This document shows, piece after piece, positions 25,529 to 34,911 of a stretch of DNA of 64,000 bases (within the stretch, counting starts at the first letter, position 1; every line of letters begins with the position of its first letter). Location of the stretch: contig NZ_REFW01000005.1 of the NCBI RefSeq assembly GCF_003688855.1, positions 114,596 to 178,595 on the forward strand, given 5' to 3'. The translations under genes and the position numbers were made by a program. Below the pieces are notes generated by a model, which was not told where the DNA came from, ran no database searches, and saw only the letters and a list, made by a program, of their open reading frames with translations. The DNA comes from Tessaracoccus antarcticus (GTDB lineage: Bacteria > Actinomycetota > Actinomycetes > Propionibacteriales > Propionibacteriaceae).

Positions 25529-26305
25529 ATGGCTGTACAGCACAAGTTGGGGATCGCGGAGTTGGTGGTGGAGGCGGATGCCACCTGGCCTGCGTGGAGC
25601 GCACCAGAGCCCGCCGTCGCCAGATTTGGATCGGTGGGCGAGGTCGAATGGTGGCGCCACACCGCAACCCATGACGAGATCGAAGAATTCTTCCGGGCGT
25701 TGGGCCGACTGACCTGCACTGAGGCGTCGCACCGTGCAGCGGCGGTGATGGTGCAGCTGCTGGTCCCTGGTGTCAAAGCGCTGACGTCGCGAAGGTGTAC
25801 AGGAGAAGTGCCACGGGCTGATGTGGAGTCGGTGGTGGCCGGGTACGTGTGGACGGTGATCCTGGGCTACCCGTGGGATGCCCCCACCGATGCCTGGATC
25901 CCAGCGGCGATCTTGCGCACAGTTGGGCGGGCCGTGGACCGGGAGTTCGGGTGGGGTGACCGAGGCGAGGGGGCATGGCGCTCACGTACCTATCTGGGGT
26001 CCGACACCCTGGATCGGATGGTCACCGATTCTCGTAGCGACCAGCCGTTGCAGGCCAGTGGCGTGTACTGGTGGGCGGTGTCGACTGGGTTGGTGAGCGC
26101 CGCTGACCTGGACCTGCTGCTGCAGTTGGCGGTCATCGCCACCGACGAGGGCGCCCCATCCCGCAGCAGCGCCGGCATCACCTCACGGTCCGCGTGCGCA
26201 CAGGTCGCCGCAGGCCGGGGGTTGACGGTCGACCAGGTTCAACACCGAGCCAGACAGGCGCTCGGGTCATTGCGCGCCACCACAGGCACCAACATCGCCC
26301 GGTAA
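25529..26305 (+). CDS. Sigma-factor-like or helix-turn-helix protein of the conjugation cluster
   Basis: Protein of 258 residues. The C-terminus has a region-4-like helix-turn-helix (SACAQVAAGRGLTVDQVQHRAR, then ALGSLRAT). The middle (AVMVQLLVPGVKALTSRRC, then VVAGYVWTVILGYPWD) resembles the helices of sigma region 2 in a divergent form. Start ATG 25529 follows GAAGGAG. It sits between the first sigma-like gene and the transfer genes, so it may be a second-tier regulator. The family assignment is tentative. Confidence 0.6.
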   Translation: MAVQHKLGIAELVVEADATWPAWSAPEPAVARFGSVGEVEWWRHTATHDEIEEFFRALGRLTCTEASHRAAAVMVQLLVPGVKALTSRRCTGEVPRADVESVVAGYVWTVILGYPWDAPTDAWIPAAILRTVGRAVDREFGWGDRGEGAWRSRTYLGSDTLDRMVTDSRSDQPLQASGVYWWAVSTGLVSAADLDLLLQLAVIATDEGAPSRSSAGITSRSACAQVAAGRGLTVDQVQHRARQALGSLRATTGTNIAR

Positions 26306-26354
26306 AGATCTGTTGCGCTGTAGGGCCGGGTGGGTGGGCCTTCTTCACATATGG

Positions 26355-26537
26355 ATGAGAACCACGATGCCTGAGGGTGAGGTCGAACTCCTGGTGGCTA
26401 CCGCGAAGCAGGATGTCGAGGCTGCCCGCCAGATCAGCTACTGGGTCCAGCGCCTGCTGGCCGCCTACGACGCCCGCAGCCAACTAGCCGGGATGCCCCC
26501 TGCAGTGGTGCTCGACGCAATGAGGCGACGAGGATGA
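26355..26537 (+). CDS. Small hypothetical protein
   Basis: Sixty-residue helical protein (GEVELLVATAKQDVEAARQI, then YWVQRLLAAYDARSQLAG) with a basic end RRRG. ATG 26355 or 26367 may be the start. It overlaps the start of the ParA-like gene by 4 bp, which supports it being real. No function is recognised. Confidence 0.65.
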   Translation: MRTTMPEGEVELLVATAKQDVEAARQISYWVQRLLAAYDARSQLAGMPPAVVLDAMRRRG

Positions 26538-27268
26538 CGACTACCGTGTACCCGTTGTCGGAGTTGAGGGCTGCGCTGCGAGAACTCGACGCAGGCACCT
26601 ACACCCACCCTGCAACCAGCAGCGACTTCGCGCCGGGTCTGGACCGGTTGGATTGCGGCGTCGTCGCAGTTCTGGGAGTCAGTGGCGGTGTTGGAGCCAC
26701 CATTGTTGGGTTGGCGATCGCGGAGACGATCGGTGCAGATCGGCTCATTGAGCTGTGCCCTGCGTGGGGTTCCGGGCTGGTGGAGGCCACCACCGCAGAA
26801 CTCGGCCACGACCGGGGCTGGCGGCTGGGGAACCGTGGCGCACTGCTGATCGAGCGCCGAGAATCCGACGCGGCGGGGTTGCGGGACGTGCCGGGCCGGG
26901 CAGTTGTCGACGCCGGAGCCTGGATCGGTGGCACCCCAGCCCTGCTGCCGCATATCGCGGCACTGGTGGTGGTTGCCCCGTGCACCATTCCCGGGATCCG
27001 CCGACTCGAACTGCTGCTGAGTCTATCCCCCACTGACGCACTCATCATTCCGGTGCTGGTGGGTGCCACGACTCCCAAAGCGATGCCCCGAAGCGTTGTG
27101 GGGGCAGCGGGCCCTCTGATGCGGGCCGGCATTCAGGGTCGCCGCGTTGCCACCGTGCCGGTGTGCCCGTCATTGCGTCGCACCGGTATCACCGGTGACA
27201 AGTTGCCCAAAGCGTTGCTGGTTGCTGCCGCGACGCTGGCCCACCACCTGAAGGATGTGCTCCCATGA
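26534..27268 (+). CDS. ParA/MinD/TadZ-like ATPase-related protein
   Basis: Protein of 244 residues with a deviant P-loop VLGVSGGVGATIVGLAIAE near residue 48. It lacks the usual Lys-Thr pair of a full ParA Walker A (GGVGATI instead of GGVGKTT), so ATP use is uncertain. VVDAGAW near residue 121 sits where switch II would be. TadZ/CpaE proteins that position Tad pili or secretion systems often have such degenerate loops. It overlaps both neighbours by 4 bp. Confidence 0.7.
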   Translation: MTTTVYPLSELRAALRELDAGTYTHPATSSDFAPGLDRLDCGVVAVLGVSGGVGATIVGLAIAETIGADRLIELCPAWGSGLVEATTAELGHDRGWRLGNRGALLIERRESDAAGLRDVPGRAVVDAGAWIGGTPALLPHIAALVVVAPCTIPGIRRLELLLSLSPTDALIIPVLVGATTPKAMPRSVVGAAGPLMRAGIQGRRVATVPVCPSLRRTGITGDKLPKALLVAAATLAHHLKDVLP

Positions 27269-27639
27269 TTGCTTTACTCATGACCCGATTCCCGCTCCTC
27301 CTGATGGAAGGGTGGGAGGCCGCCGGTGGGGCTGCCCAAGTGGTGATGGCCGGGACGGCAGCCGACAGGGGCACTGTGTGTCCGGTGGCGCCGGAGGGGG
27401 CTCAGCCGTTGGTGGATCAGTTCATTGGCTGGTTCGTCTGGTTCATCGTGTGGGTCGGGTTCCCCGCCAGCATCCTCGCCTCAATCGGGGCGATCCTGGT
27501 GGGGAAGCTGTTCTCCATGCCCCATGTCGGCAAGGGCGGCCTGATCGGGCTCTTCGTCATCCTCGGAGCCGCCCTGCTATTCCTTGTCGTGCCCGGGATT
27601 GTGGCCGGGTTCATCGGCAACGGCTGCATCCGCCGCTAA
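27265..27639 (+). CDS. Small membrane protein, VirB2/TrbC-like pilin candidate
   Basis: Protein of 124 residues with hydrophobic helices at about 50-80 (FIGWFVWFIVWVGFPASILA) and 93-118 (LIGLFVILGAALLFLVVPG), the two-helix layout of T4SS pilins and TrbC-like subunits. The N-terminal 40 residues could hold a cleaved leader. It overlaps the ParA-like gene by 4 bp. The pilin role is inferred from size, topology and position. Confidence 0.6.
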   Translation: MIALLMTRFPLLLMEGWEAAGGAAQVVMAGTAADRGTVCPVAPEGAQPLVDQFIGWFVWFIVWVGFPASILASIGAILVGKLFSMPHVGKGGLIGLFVILGAALLFLVVPGIVAGFIGNGCIRR

Positions 27640-27662
27640 CCCCACCCCCGACATCACAGCCC

Positions 27663-28466
27663 ATGTCTCCCACAAGGACAGCAGCACTGAAGCTGCTGGC
27701 AGCCCTCGCCACCATGCTTCTCGTCCTGATCAGCGGTCTCGGATTCGCCCTCTACTTCGCCTTCGTCGACACCACCCCCACCCCGGCCAACTCGTCACAA
27801 CCCCTCAGCTCACCCCCCGACACGAAGGCTTCGGATGCGGCGTCGTCGTCGTCTTTGCGTGACTCCATTGCGGATGCGCCGATGATGACCACCAACCCAC
27901 AAGACGCCACGGGCGGTACACCTGCACTGACACCGCCCCCACCGCTGCTCATGCCGGCCTCCACCACGGTGGGGGCGTTGGGTGTGGGATCCGGGTTCCC
28001 CCACACCCCTGAGGGGGCGGCTGCGCAGCTCGGCCAGATTATGGTCTCCACACTGCAGCCCATGGACCTGTCCTGGGCCGGGCAGATGCAGCAGGAATGG
28101 TTCCAAAACCGTGCCGACAGCGGTATGTGGCCGGTGATGCTCCTGATCCAGGGATTTCTGGAGCGGGCCGGGATGCCGCTGGGGTTGGAGCCGGATGCGT
28201 TGATGAGTGTGGTGCCGGTGGCCGCCCAGATCAAAGGCGTCGACGGGCCGGATTGGGTGGTGGCGTGTGTGCTGCTCGATGTCACCTACACCCGCTCTGC
28301 AACAGCCCGGTTGGCGTATGGGCATTGCGAACGCATGGCCTTCACGGGTGGGCGGTGGTTGATCGCTGAGGGGTCGCATCCGCCGCCGGCACCCTCGACC
28401 TGGCCTGGCACTGACCTGGCAGCAGAAGCTGGGTGGGCTGCCTGGGTGGAGGGGGAGCGGCCATGA
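27663..28466 (+). CDS. Bitopic membrane protein of the transfer apparatus
   Basis: Protein of 267 residues with one N-terminal membrane helix (LLAALATMLLVLISGLGFAL, about 11-33), a Ser/Pro/Thr-rich spacer to about residue 105, and a compact C-terminal domain (DLSWAGQMQQEWFQNR through AFTGGRWLIAEG). The layout, a membrane anchor plus an NTF2-sized extracellular domain, resembles VirB8/TcpC-type channel proteins of Gram-positive T4SS. Start ATG 27663 is the first after the preceding stop, and the gene overlaps the next start (ATGA). Confidence 0.68.
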   Translation: MSPTRTAALKLLAALATMLLVLISGLGFALYFAFVDTTPTPANSSQPLSSPPDTKASDAASSSSLRDSIADAPMMTTNPQDATGGTPALTPPPPLLMPASTTVGALGVGSGFPHTPEGAAAQLGQIMVSTLQPMDLSWAGQMQQEWFQNRADSGMWPVMLLIQGFLERAGMPLGLEPDALMSVVPVAAQIKGVDGPDWVVACVLLDVTYTRSATARLAYGHCERMAFTGGRWLIAEGSHPPPAPSTWPGTDLAAEAGWAAWVEGERP

Positions 28467-29887
28467 ACCCGTGGGATTCGGTGGTGGGGATCTTCCAGGA
28501 CCTTGCCGCGGCCGGTGGCCGGATCATCACTGATCTGTGGATCACGATCTGCATGGCGATCTGGGGTGCCGGGCTGTGGGTGTTTCGGATGGTGCTGCAG
28601 ATCGGGGAATGGTTGATGACCCCCTCCCTTGCCGCCACCACTGCCGATGGGTCACCAAACGCCCTGACCTACACCTATGGCATCACACTGTGGTTCGCCC
28701 TCATGCTGGCGCTGATCCTGACGATGGTGCAGCTGATCGTTGCCCTCATCCGCCGCGACGGCCGCTCCCTGGGGATGTTGCTGTTGGGTGCTGCACAGTT
28801 CCTCCTGGCCTCCTCGCTGATGTTCAGCTACGCCGCTGCTGTTGTTGCTGCGGTGGGTGGGATCAATCAGGCACTGATGCGGGAACTGCTGGGCGTCAAG
28901 TCGATGCAGGACCTGCAACTGCCGGGCTTCGACATCGCCGAGGCCGCTGTGTCGGGGATGGTGGCCACCGTGTTACTGCTGTTGGGATTGGTGCTGTGGG
29001 TGGCGGCTCTGAGTCATGTGGTGGTGCTGCTGGGCCGCTCGGTGGCGCTAATAGTGTTGACCGCCACGGCACCGATCGCCGCCGCAGGGCTGATATACGA
29101 GCCGTTGAAGGTGTGGTTCTGGAAGACGTTGCGCTGGTTCCATGCCGCCGCGTTCGCACCACTGTTGATGACCCTGATGCTGGGCATCGGTGTTCAGGTC
29201 GCCAACGGTGTCGCCTTCGGAGTCGAAGATGACGCCCAGAAAGCAGCGGCGGCGGCCATCCCCGCGGTCGTGATGATCCTCGTGGCGTCCTGGAGCCCAC
29301 TGGCCCTGTTCCGGCTCCTGGCGTTCGTGGATCCGGGCACCACCTCGGGTGCCAGCTTCCGCGCAGCCCTGCAACCAGCCGACTCCACCGGCCAAGGCCT
29401 CGGGCGTCTACACACCAAACTCACCCAACAGCTCCCCGAGAAGACCACCAGCGGAGGCAACTCAACCGGAGACAGCCCCGTGGAGAGCGGCACCACCGCA
29501 CGCACCACCGCCGCACACACCAGCTCCATCACCGGCGGCACTTCGGCGGGTGGGGCCGGAGCCGGTACATCGGTCTCCACGGCTGGGGAAGCAGGGGCCG
29601 GGGGTGCTGCAGGTGGCGGGGTTTCGGCTGGTGCTGCAGGCGGTGTGGTTGCGGTGGGTGTGTTGGCCGGTGCTGCCGCGTTGGTGGCGGGCTTCAAGAA
29701 GGCGGGCGCCTACTCCACCGGGGTTGTGGCTGACACTGCCAGCGGCATGGGATCGGGCGACCCGTCGTATCCCTACGACCCCGCCGGCGACATCCGCCGC
29801 ACACCCCACAAAGGTGTGACCGGCGAGAACAACCAGACACCGGTTGAAGTGATTCAGGAGGACGAGAATGCCAGCGACGACGTTTAG
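28463..29887 (+). CDS. Polytopic VirB6/TrbL-like T4SS membrane protein
   Basis: Protein of 474 residues with about six to seven membrane helices in the first 300 residues (ITLWFALMLALILTMVQLIV, MVATVLLLLGLVLWVAALS, MTLMLGIGVQVANGVAFG). A low-complexity Ala/Gly/Ser/Thr-rich tail follows. This is the pattern of VirB6/TrbL channel subunits in actinobacterial transfer clusters. ATG 28463 overlaps the previous stop, and the tail overlaps the next gene by 20 bp. Confidence 0.8.
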   Translation: MNPWDSVVGIFQDLAAAGGRIITDLWITICMAIWGAGLWVFRMVLQIGEWLMTPSLAATTADGSPNALTYTYGITLWFALMLALILTMVQLIVALIRRDGRSLGMLLLGAAQFLLASSLMFSYAAAVVAAVGGINQALMRELLGVKSMQDLQLPGFDIAEAAVSGMVATVLLLLGLVLWVAALSHVVVLLGRSVALIVLTATAPIAAAGLIYEPLKVWFWKTLRWFHAAAFAPLLMTLMLGIGVQVANGVAFGVEDDAQKAAAAAIPAVVMILVASWSPLALFRLLAFVDPGTTSGASFRAALQPADSTGQGLGRLHTKLTQQLPEKTTSGGNSTGDSPVESGTTARTTAAHTSSITGGTSAGGAGAGTSVSTAGEAGAGGAAGGGVSAGAAGGVVAVGVLAGAAALVAGFKKAGAYSTGVVADTASGMGSGDPSYPYDPAGDIRRTPHKGVTGENNQTPVEVIQEDENASDDV

Positions 29888-31376
29888 GAACTTCACCCAC
29901 CCCACATCAGGGTGGCTGTTCGGTCTGGGGCCGGCCCAGCTCGCCATCGTGATCATCGCCTCCTTCCCGATCTGGATCTCGCTGAGCAACCAGCGCTGGG
30001 CGGCAGTGGGGATCTTCACCGTTGTCTGGGGGGTGGTTGTGGTGTTGACGGTGGTGCCGCTGGGGGGTCGCTCCAGCACTGGCTGGATGATCGCCGCCGC
30101 CGCCTACGCGATCGCTTCGTTGGCGAAGTGGTCAGTGTTCAGCTCCAGAGCCGAGCGTGGCCTACTCCACAGCCTGGGCGACCTTGACATGCCAGGGGTC
30201 CTGGCACCCATCGACATCCTCGAAGGCCCACCGGTGGGTCTCGATCAGCGGCGGATGGCTGTCATCAAGAACACCGCCGCCCGGACCTGGGCGATCACCG
30301 CGAGCATCCAGCACGGCGGCACCGCCATGTCGGATGAGCCAGAGCTGGCACGGTTCGCCAGCGCTTTGACTGAATTGGTCGATGTCGCTGCGCGAGGGGA
30401 GATGGTTGAGGAGATCCACCTGATGGTGCGGGCCACCCCCGACGACTGCGCCGAGCGGGAGCTATGGCTGCGCGAACACATCACCGACACCGCACCGAAA
30501 ACCTCCGTTGCCACCAACATCGAACTCCTGCGCTGGGGACAAGCAGCAACCCGCACAGAGACCTTCCTCACCCTCGTGATCCCCGAAACCCGGCTCGCCC
30601 GTGAAGCCAAACACCTCGGCGGCCAACTCGCAGGCCGGATGAACACCCTGACCACGATCGCCACCGAGGTTGACACCGTCCTGACCGGGGCCATCGGTGC
30701 CACAGACGTTGCCTGGCTCACCTCCCCCGAACTCGCAGCAGCGGTGCGCACCGGCTTCGCCCCCGCAGACCGCGTCTCACTGATCCACGCCACAGCCCGC
30801 CACAAGAAGGACCAGACAGTGGTCACCGATGTGCCGTGGGCACTGGCAGGCCCCACCCACACCACCACCGCTGTGCGGCACTACACCCACGACGCCTGGC
30901 ACACCATCACCGCCACCCTCAAACTCCCCGAAAAGGGCACCACCATGGGCGCCCTGGGAGCGGTACTGTTCCCATCCCAGGCCATGGAGCGGCGCAGCAT
31001 CACGGTGGTGTTCCCCATCGAGAAACAATCCACCGCCGACCGGAAAGCCTCACAAGCCGAGTTCACCACCAGCCTCGGGCAAGGCCTCCGGGACCGCCTC
31101 GGGGTCCGCACCGGAATCAAAGACCGAAGGAACAAAGACAAGATCGACCAGGTCGAAACACAGCTCGCCCTGGGTGCAACCCTGACCCACCCGTATGTGG
31201 TGTGTTCCACCACAGTCCCCCAGACTGCACCGATCAACGAGTTCGGGCGCAGACTCGACGCCGCCATCCGGCAAGCCGGATTCGCCCCGCAACGCCTCGA
31301 CATGTCACAGGACTGCGCCTTCGTCACCGCCAACATCCCGCTAGGTATCTCGCTGACACGCAAGGGGCTGCTGTGA
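29868..31376 (+). CDS. SCO6880-family (PrgI-like) T4SS protein
   Basis: Protein of 502 residues. Two N-terminal membrane helices at about 24-42 and 46-64 (LAIVIIASFPIWISLS, then AVGIFTVVWGVVVVLTVV) precede a long soluble part resembling the N-terminal, non-ATPase half of VirB4-type proteins. SCO6880-type genes lie directly before a VirB4 ATPase gene in actinobacterial conjugative elements, as here, so the pair may act as a split VirB3-VirB4. ATG 29868 follows AGGAGGACGAG. The TGA overlaps the VirB4-like start (GTGATG). Confidence 0.88.
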   Translation: MPATTFRNFTHPTSGWLFGLGPAQLAIVIIASFPIWISLSNQRWAAVGIFTVVWGVVVVLTVVPLGGRSSTGWMIAAAAYAIASLAKWSVFSSRAERGLLHSLGDLDMPGVLAPIDILEGPPVGLDQRRMAVIKNTAARTWAITASIQHGGTAMSDEPELARFASALTELVDVAARGEMVEEIHLMVRATPDDCAERELWLREHITDTAPKTSVATNIELLRWGQAATRTETFLTLVIPETRLAREAKHLGGQLAGRMNTLTTIATEVDTVLTGAIGATDVAWLTSPELAAAVRTGFAPADRVSLIHATARHKKDQTVVTDVPWALAGPTHTTTAVRHYTHDAWHTITATLKLPEKGTTMGALGAVLFPSQAMERRSITVVFPIEKQSTADRKASQAEFTTSLGQGLRDRLGVRTGIKDRRNKDKIDQVETQLALGATLTHPYVVCSTTVPQTAPINEFGRRLDAAIRQAGFAPQRLDMSQDCAFVTANIPLGISLTRKGLL

Positions 31377-32863
31377 TGGGACGCGGCGTCAAAGAGCTGC
31401 TCTCCGACTTCGGCCATGACCTCCCCCACCACCCACCATCCCCCACCGCCACGGCGGTGCCCGGGCCGTTCACCCACGCCACCTCATGGCGGGGACCGCG
31501 CCGGGCCGGGGCGGGATGGGCAGCATCCCGCCCACCGGTGAGGCAGTACCGAATGACATCGGACCAGGTCGGCCTGTACTGGCCATTGACCACTGCCACC
31601 CCCATGGCAGCCACCGGCGCACCCATGGGTGTTGATGTCCTCAACGGGTCCACCTTCTACGTCGACCCCCACGGCTGGATCCAGGACGACCAGATACCGG
31701 TGACCAATCCCAATATCTTCATCTTCGGGAAACCCGGCAGAGGCAAGTCCGCATGGGTCAAAGCGTTCTGCAACCGCATGTTCGCCTTCGGCTACCAAGC
31801 CCTCATCTTGGGGGATCCGAAAGATGAGTACGAACTGCTCTGCCGCCACTTCGGAGTGGAGCCCTTCGCGATCGGACCCGGCATGCCCGCCCGCCTCAAC
31901 CCTTTGGACCCCGGACCGCTGGCCGCAGGCTGGAACAAGCTCACCAGGGCCGAGCGGGACCACAAGTCAGGTCTGATCTTCGGCAGGTGGCTGGTGCTGC
32001 TGCGCAGCCTCATCGGCTGCCAAACCATCGGCGACCACCGGGTGCCAGTGGGCCCCACCGAAGAACAAATCCTCAAAGCGGTGCTGGACACCCTGACCCG
32101 GCATGACACCGACTCCAGAGAGCTGCGCCCCATCGTGTTGCCCCAAGTGTGGGCGGTACTGAACAACCCCAGCTCAGAACTCATCGACGCAACCCGGTTC
32201 CCCGATCGGTGGCGGTTCCTCGAAGAGACCCGGCTCCTGCGAGACGCCGTCGCCCAACTCACCACCGGCGCCTTGGCAGGGATTTTTGATGCCCCCACCT
32301 CCATCACTATTGACTGGCAAGCACCCATCCAGTCGATGTCACTGTCCAGGCTTGCCGGGTTGGGTGACCAGGCCACCGGCATGGCCTTGGCCTGCCTCTC
32401 CTCCTGGGGATCGGCGATGCGAGAAGGCGGAGGGCACCGGATCAACATCCGCGACGAGGCCTGGAAACAACTCCGCCTCGGACCCGACGCCGTCGCCTCC
32501 TTCGACCAAGACCTCAGACTGAGCCGCGCCCACGGCGACATCGAAATCGCTGTCTCCCACAAACCCTCGGACTACCAAAGCGCCGGTCACGCCGGAACCC
32601 AAGCCCAACAAATCGCCAAAGACCTGCTCCACCTCGCCGACATCAAAGTCCTCTACGGCCAAGACGCCGACGTCGCCGATGACCTCGACCACCTCCTCGA
32701 CCTTCGCCCCCTGGCCCGCGACGCCATCACCGGCTGGGCCATGCACCGCACCGGCCGCGCCCTGATCTGCGTCGGACCCCACACCCACAAAGTTCACCTC
32801 GCCCTCCACCCCGACCTCGAGCTCCCCCTGACCCACACCAACCACAACCTCGCACCCTCATGA
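31376..32863 (+). CDS. VirB4/TraC-like conjugation ATPase
   Basis: ATPase of 495 residues expected to energise assembly of the transfer channel at the inner face of the membrane. Walker A is FGKPGRGKSAWVK near residue 118. A Walker B-like acidic strand is INIRDEAWKQL near residue 358, and a sensor-like block follows in IEIAVSHKPSDYQSAG. It is shorter than classic VirB4 because the N-terminal part is supplied by the preceding SCO6880-type protein. The start is ATG 31376, sharing bases with the previous stop. It ends with an ATGA overlap to the wall hydrolase gene. Confidence 0.9.
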   Translation: MGRGVKELLSDFGHDLPHHPPSPTATAVPGPFTHATSWRGPRRAGAGWAASRPPVRQYRMTSDQVGLYWPLTTATPMAATGAPMGVDVLNGSTFYVDPHGWIQDDQIPVTNPNIFIFGKPGRGKSAWVKAFCNRMFAFGYQALILGDPKDEYELLCRHFGVEPFAIGPGMPARLNPLDPGPLAAGWNKLTRAERDHKSGLIFGRWLVLLRSLIGCQTIGDHRVPVGPTEEQILKAVLDTLTRHDTDSRELRPIVLPQVWAVLNNPSSELIDATRFPDRWRFLEETRLLRDAVAQLTTGALAGIFDAPTSITIDWQAPIQSMSLSRLAGLGDQATGMALACLSSWGSAMREGGGHRINIRDEAWKQLRLGPDAVASFDQDLRLSRAHGDIEIAVSHKPSDYQSAGHAGTQAQQIAKDLLHLADIKVLYGQDADVADDLDHLLDLRPLARDAITGWAMHRTGRALICVGPHTHKVHLALHPDLELPLTHTNHNLAPS

Positions 32864-34353
32864 AAACTGCCGCCCTCCTCACCACCCTCAGCGCCGTGGT
32901 GTTCGTACCTATCCTCGGCCTCGCACTACTCATCCCCCTCCTGACCAGCGGCGCAAGCAACGCCCCTGCCGGACCAATCGGAACATGCGCCAGCCAACAG
33001 GGAGGCCCTGCGGGGGCGGCCGGCCTCACCGATTCACAACTGGAACGTGCCGCCATGATTTTTGCTGTGGCCACAGAGACTGCGGTAGGGGCGCCCGGGG
33101 CGGTAGTCGGGATCGCCACCGCCTTGCAGGAATCCGACCTTGGGGCCGACCCCACCGCCGGCATACCCAACGCTGGCGGGGACATCGGGTTGTTCCAGAT
33201 GCGCACCCTCATCGGCTGGCACGCCGACGGCACCACCATCGCGGAGAACGTCACCACCCTCCTCGATGACAGGTACCAGGCACGGGTGTTCTTCCTCGGC
33301 CACACCACCCTGACCGGTTGGCACATCCCCGGCCTGGCCGACATCCCCAACTGGCACCACCTCACCCTCACCACGGCCGCACAAAAAGTACAACGCTCAG
33401 CCCGCCCCAACGCCTACGCCCGCCACGAAGCAACCGCACGGGCCATCATCGCCACCCTCCTCCAACACCAGCCATCCGCCACCCCGGCCTGTGGGATGCC
33501 CACAACCGGGCTGGAATGCCAAACCACCCCCGCTGATGTGGGGAGTGAACTGGGTCTGACCGCGGATGCGGCCCGGGTGATGCGCTGCGTGGCCGCGGGC
33601 TGGCCACAAATCCGCACCATCGGCGGGCTACGCCCCGGCGACCCCAGAGACCACGGCACCGGCAGGGCCGTCGACGTCATGATCCCCCACTGGAGCACCC
33701 CGGCCGGGGCAGCCACCGGCCAGGAGATTGCTGAATGGGCCCGCACGAACGCCACCCGGTTGGGGGTCACCTACGTCATCTGGCAACGCCGGATCTGGAG
33801 CGTCGCCCGCACCAATCAGGGATGGCGCAACTGCTCCGAAGGGTCCTGCTACGACGGACCCAACCCTTCCAGCGCCCACCTCAACCACGTCCACATCTCA
33901 GTCAACGGCACCACCAACGCCACAGCCCTCAGCAACAACGGCGGTGATGGTGCTGTGGTGTTACCGGTAGCCCAAGGCACGTACAGGATCACAGCCGGGT
34001 TCGGGCAAACCGGTACCCGCTGGGCGAGCATCCACACAGGCTTGGACTTCGCCGCCCCCACGGGCACCCCCATCCGTGCCGTCACCGCCGGCACCGTGAC
34101 CTACGCCCAAGCCAGCGGTGGGCCCTACGGCAACCTCACCACAATTCGAGCCGCCGACGGCACCGAAGTCTGGTACGCCCACCAAAGCCGCATCAATGTC
34201 CGTCTCGGCCAGGCAGTGGCTGCCGGGCGAGTAATCGGTGCCGTCGGTGCCACCGGCAACGTGACCGGCCCCCATCTCCACCTCGAAGTCCGCATCAACA
34301 ACCACCCCACCAACCCCCGAACCTGGCTCCAGCAACACAACCTCAACCCATGA
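32860..34353 (+). CDS. Secreted cell-wall hydrolase: lytic transglycosylase-like plus M23 peptidase
   Basis: Protein of 497 residues with an N-terminal signal or anchor helix (VVFVPILGLALLIPLLTSG). Next is a lytic-transglycosylase-like region with ATALQESDL near residue 89, then a central region with RDHGTGRAVDVMIP and HLNHVHISVNG. The C-terminal M23 domain has ASIHTGLDFAAPTGTP and GPHLHLEVRINN (zinc ligands His, Asp, and His-x-His). It should open peptidoglycan for the T4SS channel, the VirB1-like job, with extra endopeptidase capacity. It overlaps VirB4 by 4 bp. Confidence 0.88.
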   Translation: MKTAALLTTLSAVVFVPILGLALLIPLLTSGASNAPAGPIGTCASQQGGPAGAAGLTDSQLERAAMIFAVATETAVGAPGAVVGIATALQESDLGADPTAGIPNAGGDIGLFQMRTLIGWHADGTTIAENVTTLLDDRYQARVFFLGHTTLTGWHIPGLADIPNWHHLTLTTAAQKVQRSARPNAYARHEATARAIIATLLQHQPSATPACGMPTTGLECQTTPADVGSELGLTADAARVMRCVAAGWPQIRTIGGLRPGDPRDHGTGRAVDVMIPHWSTPAGAATGQEIAEWARTNATRLGVTYVIWQRRIWSVARTNQGWRNCSEGSCYDGPNPSSAHLNHVHISVNGTTNATALSNNGGDGAVVLPVAQGTYRITAGFGQTGTRWASIHTGLDFAAPTGTPIRAVTAGTVTYAQASGGPYGNLTTIRAADGTEVWYAHQSRINVRLGQAVAAGRVIGAVGATGNVTGPHLHLEVRINNHPTNPRTWLQQHNLNP

Positions 34354-34470
34354 AAGTCGCCGCGCCCCACGCCTGATGCTTCACATCTTTCGCCTGTTGT
34401 TCGCGCCACAGCACCCCCGAAGCGGGCCTATCCCCCACATGGAACACATCAGCCAAGGAGGCGTGTCGTG

Positions 34471-34911
34471 ATGAAGGATGCCCAGCACGAGGATGGCTAC
34501 CCCTGGACGTGGGAACCCGCAGCCCTGACCGGGATCCTGCTGCTCATCATCGGGATCCTGGCGGTACAGATCGGACGCACTGCCGCACTCCTGTTCACCG
34601 GCTCAGGGCTCTGGTGGCCCACCAGTGAGCACCTGGTCACCAGTTGCTGGGCCATCCTCCGCGGCAACACCACGGCAGGCCTCCCCACCCACACCGCAGT
34701 CGGTTCGCCCATGTGGCTGGTGTGGACGATGACTGCCGCGGCAGCCGCCGCCATGTGCGGCACATCCGGATGGGCCTTGATGCGACTCCGCGGCAGGGCC
34801 ATCAAAGGCATGGCCACCGCCGACCAAGCTCAGCATCTCCTTGGCCTCCGGCGGCTGCGTCTCACCCGAGGAATCATCCGCCCCGACCTGTATCCAAAGG
34901 GACGGCAATGA
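34471..34911 (+). CDS. Membrane protein between wall hydrolase and coupling protein
   Basis: Protein of 146 residues with two membrane helices, about 16-40 (ALTGILLLIIGILAVQIGRT) and 86-106 (PMWLVWTMTAAAAAAMCG), and a basic tail (GLRRLRLTRGIIRPDLYPKG). AGGAGG at 34456-34461 fits ATG 34471; GTG 34468 is an alternative. It overlaps the coupling protein gene, which itself lacks membrane helices, so this small protein may supply the membrane anchor missing from the VirD4-like ATPase. Confidence 0.75.
   Translation: MKDAQHEDGYPWTWEPAALTGILLLIIGILAVQIGRTAALLFTGSGLWWPTSEHLVTSCWAILRGNTTAGLPTHTAVGSPMWLVWTMTAAAAAAMCGTSGWALMRLRGRAIKGMATADQAQHLLGLRRLRLTRGIIRPDLYPKGRQ

Noticed and set aside
27255..27662. 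Extended N-terminus for the bitopic transfer protein
   Set aside because: It would run across the VirB2-like gene in another frame. ATG 27663 begins directly before the membrane anchor.
30836..31375. Extension of the VirB4-like gene upstream into the SCO6880-type gene
   Set aside because: The extra 180 residues are a frame-shifted reading of conserved SCO6880-type sequence. ATG 31376 at the gene junction is the natural start.
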